Source: Streptomyces sp. NBC_00690 (GTDB taxonomy: Bacteria; Actinomycetota; Actinomycetes; Streptomycetales; Streptomycetaceae). From it: 64,000 nt of DNA. Position 1 is the first letter of the stretch. Every line of letters starts with the position of its first letter. A program made the position numbers and the translations under genes. Shown piece by piece: positions 52,058 to 62,759 of the stretch. The stretch covers positions 6,661,501 through 6,725,500 of the forward strand of contig NZ_CP109009.1 of NCBI RefSeq assembly GCF_036226685.1, written 5' to 3'. The notes beneath the pieces were generated by a model that saw only the letters and a program-made list of their open reading frames with translations, had not been told where the DNA came from and ran no database searches.

Positions 52058-52129
52058 TAAACGACTCGATTGGATGAGAGCGGTCATCGGGCGCCCGGGC
52101 ATGACCGAGCCGCACCGATGTACTAGAGT

Positions 52130-52147
52130 TATCTCGACATCGAGATA
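52130..52147. promoter_or_regulatory. Palindromic operator upstream of acnA
   Basis: TATCTCGA (52130-52137) and TCGAGATA (52140-52147) are perfect arms around CA. It lies 130 bases before the aconitase start, just outside the transposon. It is most likely a repressor site for a central-metabolism regulator; which one is not known to me. Confidence 0.6.
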
Positions 52148-52189
52148 TCTGCCGAAGACGTGCCAGGGGCCGCCACTCGGTAAGGGTTA

Positions 52190-52210
52190 CCTAACTAAGC
52201 CCTACCTTAG
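52190..52210 (-). promoter_or_regulatory. Degenerate iron-box-like sequence before acnA
   Basis: The minus strand reads CTAAGGTAGGGCTTAGTTAG. Its first half fits the IdeR/DmdR half-site TWAGGTWAGS and its second half fits poorly. Iron control of aconitase is biologically reasonable. Low certainty. Confidence 0.35.
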
Positions 52211-54991
<2,781 letters not shown>

Positions 54992-54998
54992 TCCAGTC

Positions 54999-55048
54999 AC
55001 GACCGAGAGCCGCACCCCGCAGATCTGCGGGGTGCGGCTCTCGGTCGT
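54999..55048. terminator. 50-bp perfect palindrome terminator after acnA
   Basis: From ACGACCGAGAGCCG (54999) to CGGCTCTCGGTCGT (55048) the sequence is a perfect inverted repeat centred on AGATCT. The RNA stem could reach about 23 pairs. It begins eight bases after the acnA stop and faces the convergent DUF3152 gene. Confidence 0.92.
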
Positions 55049-55136
55049 ACCAGGGGCCGACAGTTGCGATGCCCAGGCCCGCCAGCGCTGCTGGGGCGGA
55101 TTCCTTCAAGAGTGGATGCCCTCAAGAGGGCCCGGC

Positions 55137-56063
55137 TCAGGGTGCCGGCGGTCCGTCGATGAGCCGACCTTCCCCGTCGTACACCCAGGGGTTGGCGCGG
55201 CACCCCTTCAACCCCTTTATCTGTTGCATCATCGCCGGTGCCGGCTCGTCGGGTCCCGGGCAGGTGCGATGCCCATGGCCGAGGACATGGCCGACCTCGT
55301 GATTGATGATCAGGGCGTGGTAGTCGTCAGGCCGGTTCGGGTACTGATCGCTCAGTTCGATCCAGCGCCGTGCGTTCACCACGAGATCGGGGCTGTTGGC
55401 GCAGTTCACCTGCCCCCGGGTGTCCAGTCCCCAGGCGCCGCAGAGCTTGTCCGTGGTCGCGGGTGACACCACGTGCACCAGCATGTCGTACGGCGGTGAG
55501 TCGACCCGCTGGAAGGACGCCTCGCCCTGGCGGGTCCAGCCGCGGGGGTCCCGCAGAATGCCGTCGATCTCGGCGGCGATCGCATCCACGTTCAGGCTGG
55601 TGCCGCCCTCCAGGCTCACTCCGTACCGAACGAGGCGACCTTCAGTGCCGGCGCGAGGGCTGGTGCCTTCGGCCCAGGTGTAGGTGCCGGAGCCGCGCTC
55701 CTTGTATGTCGGGGACCGCGAGGGTTCGGGGGAGGGGCGCACGGTGGAGGAAGCCGCACCGGGGGACCCGGGCGGGGTCGTGGGTCGCGGGGGTCGATCG
55801 GTCCCGGTGGGCGTGGCCTGCACACCACTGGTGACGGACGGACCCGACGGCTCGAAGAGCACCGTGAAGGCTCCCCACACCAGGGCGCCGACGCCCATCA
55901 GTGTGGCCAGGCCGACCAGGAGCGGTTTGGCGAGCAGGCGGATGTTGCGTTCGGGCGGGTGACGGCCCCGCCGAAGGGCGCTGACCTGGTCCGTCCCACC
56001 CGTGCGCCCGCCGGCAGCGGGACGCCGTCGGTTCTGGGCGGAGCTGAGCCGGGTTGGTGGCAT
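55137..56063 (-). CDS. DUF3152 membrane-anchored metalloprotease-like protein
   Basis: This 308-residue protein has a basic cytosolic N-terminus, one transmembrane helix (LLVGLATLMGVGALVWGAFTVLF, residues 47-69, listed here in two parts: LLVGLATLMGVGA and LVWGAFTVLF), and a Pro/Ser/Thr-rich linker to about 115. The extracellular domain contains YTWAEGTSPRAGTEG, FQRVDSPPYDMLVHVV, KLCGAWGLDTRGQVNCAN and HEVGHVLGHGH near 255-265, a metzincin-like zinc site, followed by RTCPGPDEPAPAMMQQ. The family is widespread in actinomycetes with unknown substrate. ATG 56063. Confidence 0.88.
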   Translation of the reverse strand: MPPTRLSSAQNRRRPAAGGRTGGTDQVSALRRGRHPPERNIRLLAKPLLVGLATLMGVGALVWGAFTVLFEPSGPSVTSGVQATPTGTDRPPRPTTPPGSPGAASSTVRPSPEPSRSPTYKERGSGTYTWAEGTSPRAGTEGRLVRYGVSLEGGTSLNVDAIAAEIDGILRDPRGWTRQGEASFQRVDSPPYDMLVHVVSPATTDKLCGAWGLDTRGQVNCANSPDLVVNARRWIELSDQYPNRPDDYHALIINHEVGHVLGHGHRTCPGPDEPAPAMMQQIKGLKGCRANPWVYDGEGRLIDGPPAP

Positions 56064-56953
56064 TTGGCATATCCAGCCTTAGGGACGGGGGTGGGGCACT
56101 CATCAGGCTTGAGTGCCTGGAGCCCGCTCACGTCACCTCTCGGCAGTATGTTGTGACCTAAGCCACATCTGACTCCTGGGCGAAGTGGGGCGAAAGGTGG
56201 TCGGACCGGCGAGCTCCGATGTACCGCCCTCCCTCGGTTCACCAACATCGTTCCGGCTCGGTGGAGTTGGTGGGCTGACGCACTCGCGCTCTGAGGGCGG
56301 GCCCCGGCTGCCACCGCTCCTGGAGTCGTCGGCACCTGTGTGGTCCGGCAGCTCTGGCGTCCTGGGTGAGTGCCGTACTCCGGGGTCGCGAGGGTGCTCC
56401 GGTGCTGCTGGTGGGCCTCCTCGGGGGTCGCGGCCGGTGCCTGTCCGCCGTCGAGTCGGCGGTGGGATCGATCGGCGACCCGGTGGCCGTTCGAACTAGT
56501 CAATTTCGGCCATATGGCTCAATTGCTTGCCTTCATCGCATGTCGCCTTGATTCTTCATTGGTCTGATCCATTGACTCCATAACATGTATGCGCCATCGA
56601 ATCGCCGGGCCTTCCGTGCCTGTGTCGATATCGCCTGGAATTCCCCATGAGAAGCGGGTCATCTGCCCCCGAATGGTGCTTCCGTTCGTCCCCTGGGGGA
56701 TTAGGGGTCATTGCTCGCCGAGTAGCGGATAGTGATCGACCGGGAACGGGGTGAAATGCTGCCGTGTTGGATGATCCCGGCGCTCTGCGATACCCGGAGA
56801 ATGCGCGGACGGGGCCTGTCGCCGCTTACCCCACTCCGCCATTACCTGCGGGTATGGCGTCGGCGAGTCAGCCTCCCGGCCGCCCGTTCGTGCCGTCGGG
56901 GGTGGGGTTCGGCCATCAAATGAATCTTGGCCCGCCCAGGTGGGCGCCCAATC

Positions 56954-56967
56954 AGACAACGTTGTCT
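56954..56967. promoter_or_regulatory. Operator-like palindrome upstream of ngcE
   Basis: AGACAACGTTGTCT is a perfect 14-base palindrome in a TC...AA context, 458 bases before the ngcE start. LacI- and ROK-type sugar regulators bind sites of this shape. The ROK regulator encoded downstream of ngcG is one candidate. Confidence 0.5.
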
Positions 56968-57310
56968 AACGAGGAACAAGGCAACGCCAGGGGGTTGAGG
57001 GGCGTGCGGTGTCAAGCCTGTCCCTGCGGTGTCGCAGTCGGATTATGGGGGTCCGCGAAGAATGCTGTGCTCGAATGGCCGCTCACGCGTGTCAGATATC
57101 CCCGAGGTCTCAACTCGGGAAAGACTGCCGACCAACCTTGCTTTCGATCTTGCTCCGTTGACGTGAAGTGGACTATACCTATCGGCACCCGCTCAGCTGT
57201 CGCACACACTGACGGGTCAGGGGGGAACGGGAGACGGCCAGCCGTGTGTCTATTCACGGCTGCCGCGATCCGATCTCACCTGTGATCGTGCACGACCCGA
57301 GCTTCACTGA

Positions 57311-57326
57311 TTTTCCTTCGGGAAAA
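57311..57326 (+). promoter_or_regulatory. Leader hairpin with TTCG tetraloop before ngcE
   Basis: TTTTCC (57311-57316), TTCG, GGAAAA (57321-57326) form a compact stem-loop about 100 bases before ngcE. It could stabilise the transcript or be part of a longer leader structure. Confidence 0.4.
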
Positions 57327-57424
57327 CACAGCAACTGACTGCGGTAACGGGGCCCTTCGCCTGAGGCGACACGGACGGGCGACCGGTTCACCGCCTGAGT
57401 CCTGATGAAGGCGAGGACTTGAGC

Positions 57425-58873
57425 ATGGGATCCACTTCCGCCCACAACAATGGGGGCCTCGGCCGTCGTGATGTGATCAAGCGTTCAGCAGCGCTGGGCT
57501 TGATCGCTGTTCCCACGATGGGCTTCCTCTCCGCCTGTGCCACCGGTGGTGGCGGCGACAACGACAAGAAGACCGATGCGCCCAAGGGCGAGACCTCCGC
57601 TGAGAACCCGCTCGGCGTGAAGAACGGCGCCCCCCTGGAGGCGTTCATCTTCAAGGGCGGCCTGGGCGACCAGTACGCCAAGGACGCCGAGGCCGACTAC
57701 AAGACGAAGTACAAGGCGGAGGTCAAGCACACCGGTACCCAGCAGGTCGGTCCGAAGCTCACCCCGCGCTTCGCTGGCGGCAACCCGCCGGACGTCATCG
57801 ACAACTCCGGCGCCGACCACCTGGACATGAACAAGCTGTCCGGCCAGGGACAGCTCCAGGACCTGAAGGCGCTGCTGGACGCGCCTTCGATGGACGACCC
57901 GACCAAGAAGATCCGCGACGTCATCCACCCGAGCACCCTCGACAAGGGCATGCACGGCGACAAGTTCGACGTGCTCTACTACGCCTTCACCATCTACGGC
58001 ACCTGGTACTCCCAGAAGCTGCTCGACGACAAGGGCTGGGCCTACCCCAAGACCCTCGACGAGATGGTCACCCTCTGCGGCGAGATCAAGAAGGCCGGCC
58101 TCGCCCCCTGGACGTACGCGGGCAAGTTCCCCTACTACGTCCACTTCAACCTGTTCGGCCAGATCGCCAAGATCGGCGGTATGGAGTCCTGGATCGCGAT
58201 CGACAACCTGGAGCCCAACGCCTGGACCAGCAACGACGCGGTCAAGCAGGTCGCTGAGCACTACGAGGAGCTGGCAGCCAAGAAGTACTTCCTCGCAGGC
58301 AGCCAGGGCCTGACCCACATCCAGTCGCAGACGGCCTGGACCAAGGGCAACGCCGTCTTCATCCCGAACGGCTCCTGGGTCGAGAACGAGGCCGCCCCCA
58401 CCACCCCGAAGGACTTCGGGATGTCGGTCGGCGCCCTCTTCGACGGCTCGGGTGACAAGATGCCGAGCGGGACGCTGCGCGGAGAGCCCAGCGAGCCGTA
58501 CATCGTTTCGGCGAACGGCAAGAACCCGACTGGCGGCATGGAGCTTCTGCGCATCATGCTCTCCAAGAAGCACGCACAGAACTTCGCCACCAAGGTGAAG
58601 TCCCTGACCTGTGTGCAGGACGCCACCGAAGGCATGACCCTCTCTCCGGGTCTCGCCTCCGCGAGCAAGGCCGTGAAGGCGGCCGGCCCCAACCTGATCA
58701 GCCTTCAGCTCCAGGAGTGGTACCCGGCTCTCACCGACGAGAAGATCGGCGGCTTGACCGGCCAGCTGCTCACCGGTGACCTGAAGGCCGCGGACTGGAT
58801 CAAGAAGACCCAGGCGGAGGCGGACAAGGTTGCCAAGGACTCCTCCGTCACCAAGTTCAAGCGCACCAGCTGA
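57425..58873 (+). CDS. ngcE: Chito-oligosaccharide/GlcNAc ABC transporter substrate-binding lipoprotein
   Basis: This 482-residue extracellular solute-binding lipoprotein has a Tat-like signal (LGRRDVIKRSAALGL) with lipobox FLSAC. The binding fold shows GGNPPDVIDNSGADHLDM, LYYAFTIYGTWYSQKLL, KFPYYVHFNLFGQIAKIGG and NGSWVENEAA. By sequence feel and position before two permeases and a ROK regulator it corresponds to NgcE, which in S. olivaceoruber takes up GlcNAc and chitobiose and in S. coelicolor (SCO6005) binds chito-oligosaccharides; this is from memory. No ATPase gene is present; such systems use the shared MsiK. ATG 57425 follows GAGG. Confidence 0.9.
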   Translation: MGSTSAHNNGGLGRRDVIKRSAALGLIAVPTMGFLSACATGGGGDNDKKTDAPKGETSAENPLGVKNGAPLEAFIFKGGLGDQYAKDAEADYKTKYKAEVKHTGTQQVGPKLTPRFAGGNPPDVIDNSGADHLDMNKLSGQGQLQDLKALLDAPSMDDPTKKIRDVIHPSTLDKGMHGDKFDVLYYAFTIYGTWYSQKLLDDKGWAYPKTLDEMVTLCGEIKKAGLAPWTYAGKFPYYVHFNLFGQIAKIGGMESWIAIDNLEPNAWTSNDAVKQVAEHYEELAAKKYFLAGSQGLTHIQSQTAWTKGNAVFIPNGSWVENEAAPTTPKDFGMSVGALFDGSGDKMPSGTLRGEPSEPYIVSANGKNPTGGMELLRIMLSKKHAQNFATKVKSLTCVQDATEGMTLSPGLASASKAVKAAGPNLISLQLQEWYPALTDEKIGGLTGQLLTGDLKAADWIKKTQAEADKVAKDSSVTKFKRTS

Positions 58874-58921
58874 CCTGACACGGACGTAGTCCATCGAAAG
58901 AGGGGAAGGGCCGGGAAGCAC

Positions 58922-59845
58922 ATGCAACACGGCAAATACCGATTCATCGTGGGCTTCCTGGCCCTACCTTTGATCATCTACGGGATCTTCGTGATCTCAC
59001 CGTTCATCCAGGCGTTCCAGATCTCGCTGACCGACTGGTCGGGCCTGGTGGGCTCGTCCAAGTTCGTGGGTCTGGACAACTTCGAACGGCTCTGGGACAG
59101 CGACGACTTCTGGAACGCCCTGCGCCACAACGTCTACATGCTGGCGCTGGTCCCGGTGGTCACCCTGGGCATGGGCCTCTTCTTCGCCTTCATGCTCAAC
59201 GTTGGCGGCAAGCAGAAGAAGAACGAAGTCGTCACCGGTGTGACCGGCTCCAAGATCTACAAGTTCGTCTTCTTCTTCCCCCAGGTCATCTCCATCACCA
59301 TCGTCGCCGTGATCTGGTTCAACATCTACAACCCGGATCCGAACGACGGAATGCTCAACTCGCTGCTGGGCGCGGTCGGGTTGGACAACCTGCAAAACGC
59401 CTGGCTCGGCGAGAAGAGCATCGCGCTCTGGTGCATCAGCGCCGTCATGGTGTGGGGCCACGTCGGCTTCTACGTGGTGCTGTTCTCCGCCGCCATGGCC
59501 TCCATCCCGCGGGACATCTACGAGGCGGCCCTGCTGGACGGTGCCAACCGGTTCCACACCTTCTTCAAGATCACCCTCCCGCTGCTGTGGGACACGGTGC
59601 AGACCGGCTGGGTGTACATGGGCATCATCGCCCTGGACGCCTTCGCCCTGGTCCAGATCATGTCGGTGAACATGGGCGGCCCCGACGGGGCCACGGACGT
59701 CATGCCGCTGAGGCTCTATCAGACGGCCTTCCGGGACAGCCAGTTTGGATATGCGTCCGCGATGGGAATCGCGATGCTCATTGTCACGATGACGTTCGCA
59801 CTGCTCACCATGCGCTTTGCGCGGCGTGAGCGGATCGAGTACTAG
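58922..59845 (+). CDS. ngcF: Sugar ABC transporter permease
   Basis: This 307-residue inner-membrane permease has six helices, starting YRFIVGFLALPLIIYGIFVI. The ATPase-coupling EAA loop is EAALLDGANRFHTFFKITLP near residue 200. It forms the channel with NgcG and receives sugar from the upstream lipoprotein. GGGGAAGGG precedes ATG 58922. The gap to ngcE is 48 bases and to ngcG 11 bases, so the three form an operon. Confidence 0.92.
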   Translation: MQHGKYRFIVGFLALPLIIYGIFVISPFIQAFQISLTDWSGLVGSSKFVGLDNFERLWDSDDFWNALRHNVYMLALVPVVTLGMGLFFAFMLNVGGKQKKNEVVTGVTGSKIYKFVFFFPQVISITIVAVIWFNIYNPDPNDGMLNSLLGAVGLDNLQNAWLGEKSIALWCISAVMVWGHVGFYVVLFSAAMASIPRDIYEAALLDGANRFHTFFKITLPLLWDTVQTGWVYMGIIALDAFALVQIMSVNMGGPDGATDVMPLRLYQTAFRDSQFGYASAMGIAMLIVTMTFALLTMRFARRERIEY

Positions 59846-59856
59846 GGGTACAGCGG

Positions 59857-60783
59857 ATGACGACCGAAGAAATCGACGTGGTGGCGAAGCAGGAGACCAC
59901 TCCTGCCCCGCCCGCCAAGAAGCCGGGCCCGACCGGCGGACGCAACACCGAGGGCGGGGTGCTGAATGTCTTCTCGCACGGCATCCTCGTCGTCTGGGGG
60001 CTGATGGTCGGTGTGCCGCTGCTCTGGGTGCTGTGGAGCGCGTTCAAGGACAGCAACGGCATCCTCACCGACCCCTGGGGTCTGCCCACCTCCCTCCACT
60101 GGGAGAACTGGTCCAATGCGTGGGATGACGCGAACATGGGCCAGTACTTCATCAACACGAGCATCGTGGTCGGCGGCTCGGTCGTGGGCACGATGGTGCT
60201 CGGTTCCATGGCCGCCTACGTGCTGGCCCGCTTCACCTTCCCGGGCAACAGGTTCATCTACTACCTGTTCGTCGCCGGAATGTCCTTCCCCGTCTTCATG
60301 CTGGTGATCCCGCTCTTCTTCGTGATGAGGGACTTCCCCCTCACCTCGCTCCTGGCGTCGTACCACGGACTGATCCTGGTCTACATCGCCTACTCGCTGC
60401 CGTTCACCGTCTTCTTCATGACGTCCTTCTTCCGCACCCTGCCGTCCTCGGTGGCGGAAGCGGCGATGATCGACGGTGCCTCGCACACGAGGACGTTCTT
60501 CCAGGTCATGCTGCCGATGGCCAAGCCCGGACTGATCAGCATCGGCATCTTCAACTTCCTGGGGCAGTGGAACCAGTACCTGCTGCCGATGGTCCTCAAC
60601 CAGGAGGAGGACAAGTACGTCCTCACCCAGGGGTTGGCCATGATCGCCCTCCAGCAGGGTTACGAGAACGACTGGGGCGCCCTGATGGCGGGCATGATGA
60701 TCGCCATGCTCCCCGTGCTCGTCGTCTACACGATCTTCCAGCGTCAGGTGCAGTCCGGTCTGACCGCAGGCGCGATCAAGTAG
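59857..60783 (+). CDS. ngcG: Sugar ABC transporter permease
   Basis: This 308-residue permease is the partner of NgcF. A 30-residue polar N-terminus precedes six helices, with VFSHGILVVWGLMVGVPLL first. The EAA loop is EAAMIDGASHTRTFFQVMLP, and the C-terminus ends QVQSGLTAGAIK as is typical for CUT1 permeases. It is the last gene of the operon; a strong palindromic terminator follows at 60891. Confidence 0.92.
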   Translation: MTTEEIDVVAKQETTPAPPAKKPGPTGGRNTEGGVLNVFSHGILVVWGLMVGVPLLWVLWSAFKDSNGILTDPWGLPTSLHWENWSNAWDDANMGQYFINTSIVVGGSVVGTMVLGSMAAYVLARFTFPGNRFIYYLFVAGMSFPVFMLVIPLFFVMRDFPLTSLLASYHGLILVYIAYSLPFTVFFMTSFFRTLPSSVAEAAMIDGASHTRTFFQVMLPMAKPGLISIGIFNFLGQWNQYLLPMVLNQEEDKYVLTQGLAMIALQQGYENDWGALMAGMMIAMLPVLVVYTIFQRQVQSGLTAGAIK

Positions 60784-60858
60784 TCGCCGGCTCCCCGCGC
60801 GGCCCTGACCCTCCGCGCGCCACGTGAGTCGCCCAAACCGCGCAAATCGCGTATGTCG

Positions 60859-60872
60859 CGTATCTCGATACG
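60859..60872. promoter_or_regulatory. Small palindrome between ngcG and the ROK gene
   Basis: CGTATC (60859-60864) and GATACG (60867-60872) flank TC, 19 bases before the terminator. It may be an operator for the ROK gene or a chance repeat. Confidence 0.3.
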
Positions 60873-60890
60873 AGCACAGATGACCGAGCG

Positions 60891-60914
60891 AGGCCCCCGC
60901 CGCGGCGGGGGCCT
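60891..60914 (+). terminator. ngcEFG terminator
   Basis: A perfect 24-base palindrome (AGGCCCCCGC to GCGGGGGCCT, 60891-60914) makes a ten-pair stem with a four-base loop, 108 bases after the ngcG stop. Confidence 0.85.
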
Positions 60915-61073
60915 TCGCCGTTCCCCGCGGCCTGCCCGCCCGTGCGGGCTTGACGGAACGATCCCCCAGCAGTGAGGTTGGCCTTCAGAAGGTGGAGACA
61001 AGAGGGACGCTCCGCAGGGCCTTCCCGATGCGCGGCACGATCGGGGCGCCCGGCGGGCAGAGTGGACGGGCCG

Positions 61074-62261
61074 ATGCAGACTCCGGGATCGCAGACCTCT
61101 TTGCACCGGGCCAACCGCGAACGCGTCGTGCGGGCGGTTCGGATGGCGGGGTCGCTCACCCAGGCCGAGATCGCGCGGAGCACCGGTCTGTCGGCGGCCA
61201 CCGTCTCCAACATCGTCCGAGAGCTCAAGGACGGCGGAACGATCGAGGTCACGCCCACATCGGCGGGCGGTCGACGGGCGCGCAGCATCTCGCTGAGGGC
61301 CGATGCCGGCATCGTCGTCGGTCTGGACTTCGGCCATGACCGGCTGCGGGCCTCGGTCGCCAACCTCGCCCATCAGATCCTCGCGGAGGAGTCACAGCCC
61401 CTGCCGTCGGACGTCTCCGTCACCGAGGGTGTCGCCCGCGCCGGGGACCTGGTCGATCGGCTCGTCGCCACCACCGGAGTGGAGCGGCAGAAGCTGTTGG
61501 GCGTGGGACTGGCGGTCCCGGCTCCCGTCGACGCCCGGACCGGGATCCTCGGCCCGACCTCGATGCTCCCGGGCTGGAGCGGCACCGATCCGGGTACGGC
61601 CCTCGCCCAGCGGCTCGGCGTACCCGTCCACATGGACAACGACGCCAACCTCGGGGCCCTGGGCGAACTGGTCTGGGGCGGTCGCGGCGTGCGGGACCTG
61701 GCGTACATCAAGGTGGGCGCCGGCATCGGCGCGGGGCTGGTGATGGAGGGCAGGATCTATCGCGGGCCCGGGGGGACTGCGGGGGAGATCGGGCACGTCA
61801 CGCTGGACGAGTCGGGGCCCGTGTGTCGTTGTGGCAACCGCGGCTGTCTGGAGACCTTCGCAGCCGAGGGCCCGGTGTTGTCCCTGCTCGCTCCGAACCA
61901 CGGGCCGGGCCTCACCATGGAGCGGGTCGTCCGGTTGGCCCGGGACGGTGACCTCGGCGCTCGCCGCGTCCTCGCCGACGCGGGGCGCCACATCGGCAGT
62001 GGCGTGGCGGGCCTGTGCAATCTCCTCAACCCCGGCCTGGTCGTCCTCGGCGGGCCCATCGCCGCGGCGGGGGAACTCATCCTGGTGCCGATCCGTGAAT
62101 CGGTGGCCCGCTATGCACTCCCCAGTGCCGCACAGCAACTGACCGTGGTGTCGGGAGCGCTCGGCGAGCGGGCGGAGGTGCTCGGCGCGCTCACCTTGGT
62201 CCTGGGCGAACTCGGTGATTCCGACCTTCTGGACGAGGGGCGGGCACCGGCCTTCCGTTGA
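61074..62261 (+). CDS. rok7B7: ROK-family transcriptional regulator (Rok7B7-like)
   Basis: This 395-residue regulator has a winged helix at 15-65 (RVVRAVRMAGSLTQAEIA, GLSAATVSNIVREL) followed by a ROK kinase-fold sensor (VVGLDFGHDRLRASVANL, VHMDNDANLGALGEL, GAGIGAGLVMEGRIYRGPGG, GEIGHV). The ROK zinc motif CRCGNRGCLE begins at Cys250. By position after ngcEFG and before dxs it matches S. coelicolor Rok7B7 (SCO6008), a regulator of carbon use, xylose uptake and antibiotic production (from memory). ATG 61074 is used; the frame opens earlier at 60972, but that extension is unlike the family. Confidence 0.88.
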   Translation: MQTPGSQTSLHRANRERVVRAVRMAGSLTQAEIARSTGLSAATVSNIVRELKDGGTIEVTPTSAGGRRARSISLRADAGIVVGLDFGHDRLRASVANLAHQILAEESQPLPSDVSVTEGVARAGDLVDRLVATTGVERQKLLGVGLAVPAPVDARTGILGPTSMLPGWSGTDPGTALAQRLGVPVHMDNDANLGALGELVWGGRGVRDLAYIKVGAGIGAGLVMEGRIYRGPGGTAGEIGHVTLDESGPVCRCGNRGCLETFAAEGPVLSLLAPNHGPGLTMERVVRLARDGDLGARRVLADAGRHIGSGVAGLCNLLNPGLVVLGGPIAAAGELILVPIRESVARYALPSAAQQLTVVSGALGERAEVLGALTLVLGELGDSDLLDEGRAPAFR

Positions 62262-62759
62262 GCCCCACCGCGGCGATTTCCGGTGCCGCAGGGGTGGGAC
62301 CCGCCCGAATGCACGCGTTTACAGGAAGAACTCATGGCAGCGTTGTCATTGCGTTGAGTGTTGAAGTCTTGACATCGGACGTTGTAGTTCCGTATCTCTT
62401 GATCATTCCGTGAGCCGGCGATGGGAGCGTCAGCGATCGCCCGCAAAACCCAGCGGTGGGACTCCTCACAGTGCCCGGAAGCCGGGAACCACAGGGCCGG
62501 TCCGAGCGTGGACGGATGCGGGGGGCGTGATCCGGTGGGACCGCGCCGTGTCCGTGCATCCCGCTCTCCCGCACCGTTCGCCCCGGAGCGAGGCGGCCCG
62601 CATTGTCACGGACCGGAGTGGGTATCCGCCATTGGCGTGAGGCGGAACCCACCGCCCGATGACCCACGCCGGGCGCGGAACATTAGACTCGATCAAATCG
62701 GCACTCTCGGCCGGTTCGATACGCAACGCTCGACCAGCTCAATACGCAAGGAGGCACGG
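62262..62759. other. Intergenic region between the ROK gene and dxs
   Basis: About 500 bases without a gene. 62320-62410 is AT-rich, with TTGACA (62369-62374) and GTATCT after 17 bases, a possible housekeeping promoter. Close to dxs, TTCGATACGCAA and CTCAATACGCAA form an imperfect direct repeat (62716-62748) just before the ribosome site. Confidence 0.5.

Larger units (their letters stand above)
43590..52066 (-). mobile_element. Tn7-like transposon carrying DGQHR and coiled-coil cargo
   Basis: An 8.5 kb block between murA and acnA carries tnsA, tnsB, tnsC and tniQ as an overlapping minus-strand operon plus three other minus-strand genes. Related 22-25 base repeats occur in inverted orientation near both limits (43594-43618 versus 52006-52030 and 52036-52057). 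The limits given are approximate: the tips and target duplication were not resolved. In Tn7-like elements TnsA/TnsB cut and join, TnsC is the ATPase regulator and TniQ family proteins choose the target. No tnsE, Cascade or Cas12k gene is present, so targeting is probably by TniQ alone. Confidence 0.8.
56064..57424. other. 1.36 kb non-coding region upstream of ngcE
   Basis: No gene is supported on either strand. GC falls noticeably from about 56480 to 56720 and again before 57420, as in regulatory DNA. It contains a perfect operator-like palindrome (56954-56967) and a TTCG hairpin (57311-57326). The length is unusual for a Streptomyces intergenic region and leaves room for a small RNA or long leader. 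Confidence 0.6.

Noticed and set aside
57402..57408. CTGATGA just before ngcE, reminiscent of a hammerhead ribozyme core
   Set aside because: No GAAA strand and no stem II or III can be drawn around it; a seven-base match is expected by chance.
57250..57424. Possible ydaO-type (cyclic di-AMP) riboswitch upstream of ngcE
   Set aside because: The characteristic conserved blocks are not recognisable; only a TTCG hairpin and general GC-rich pairing are seen.
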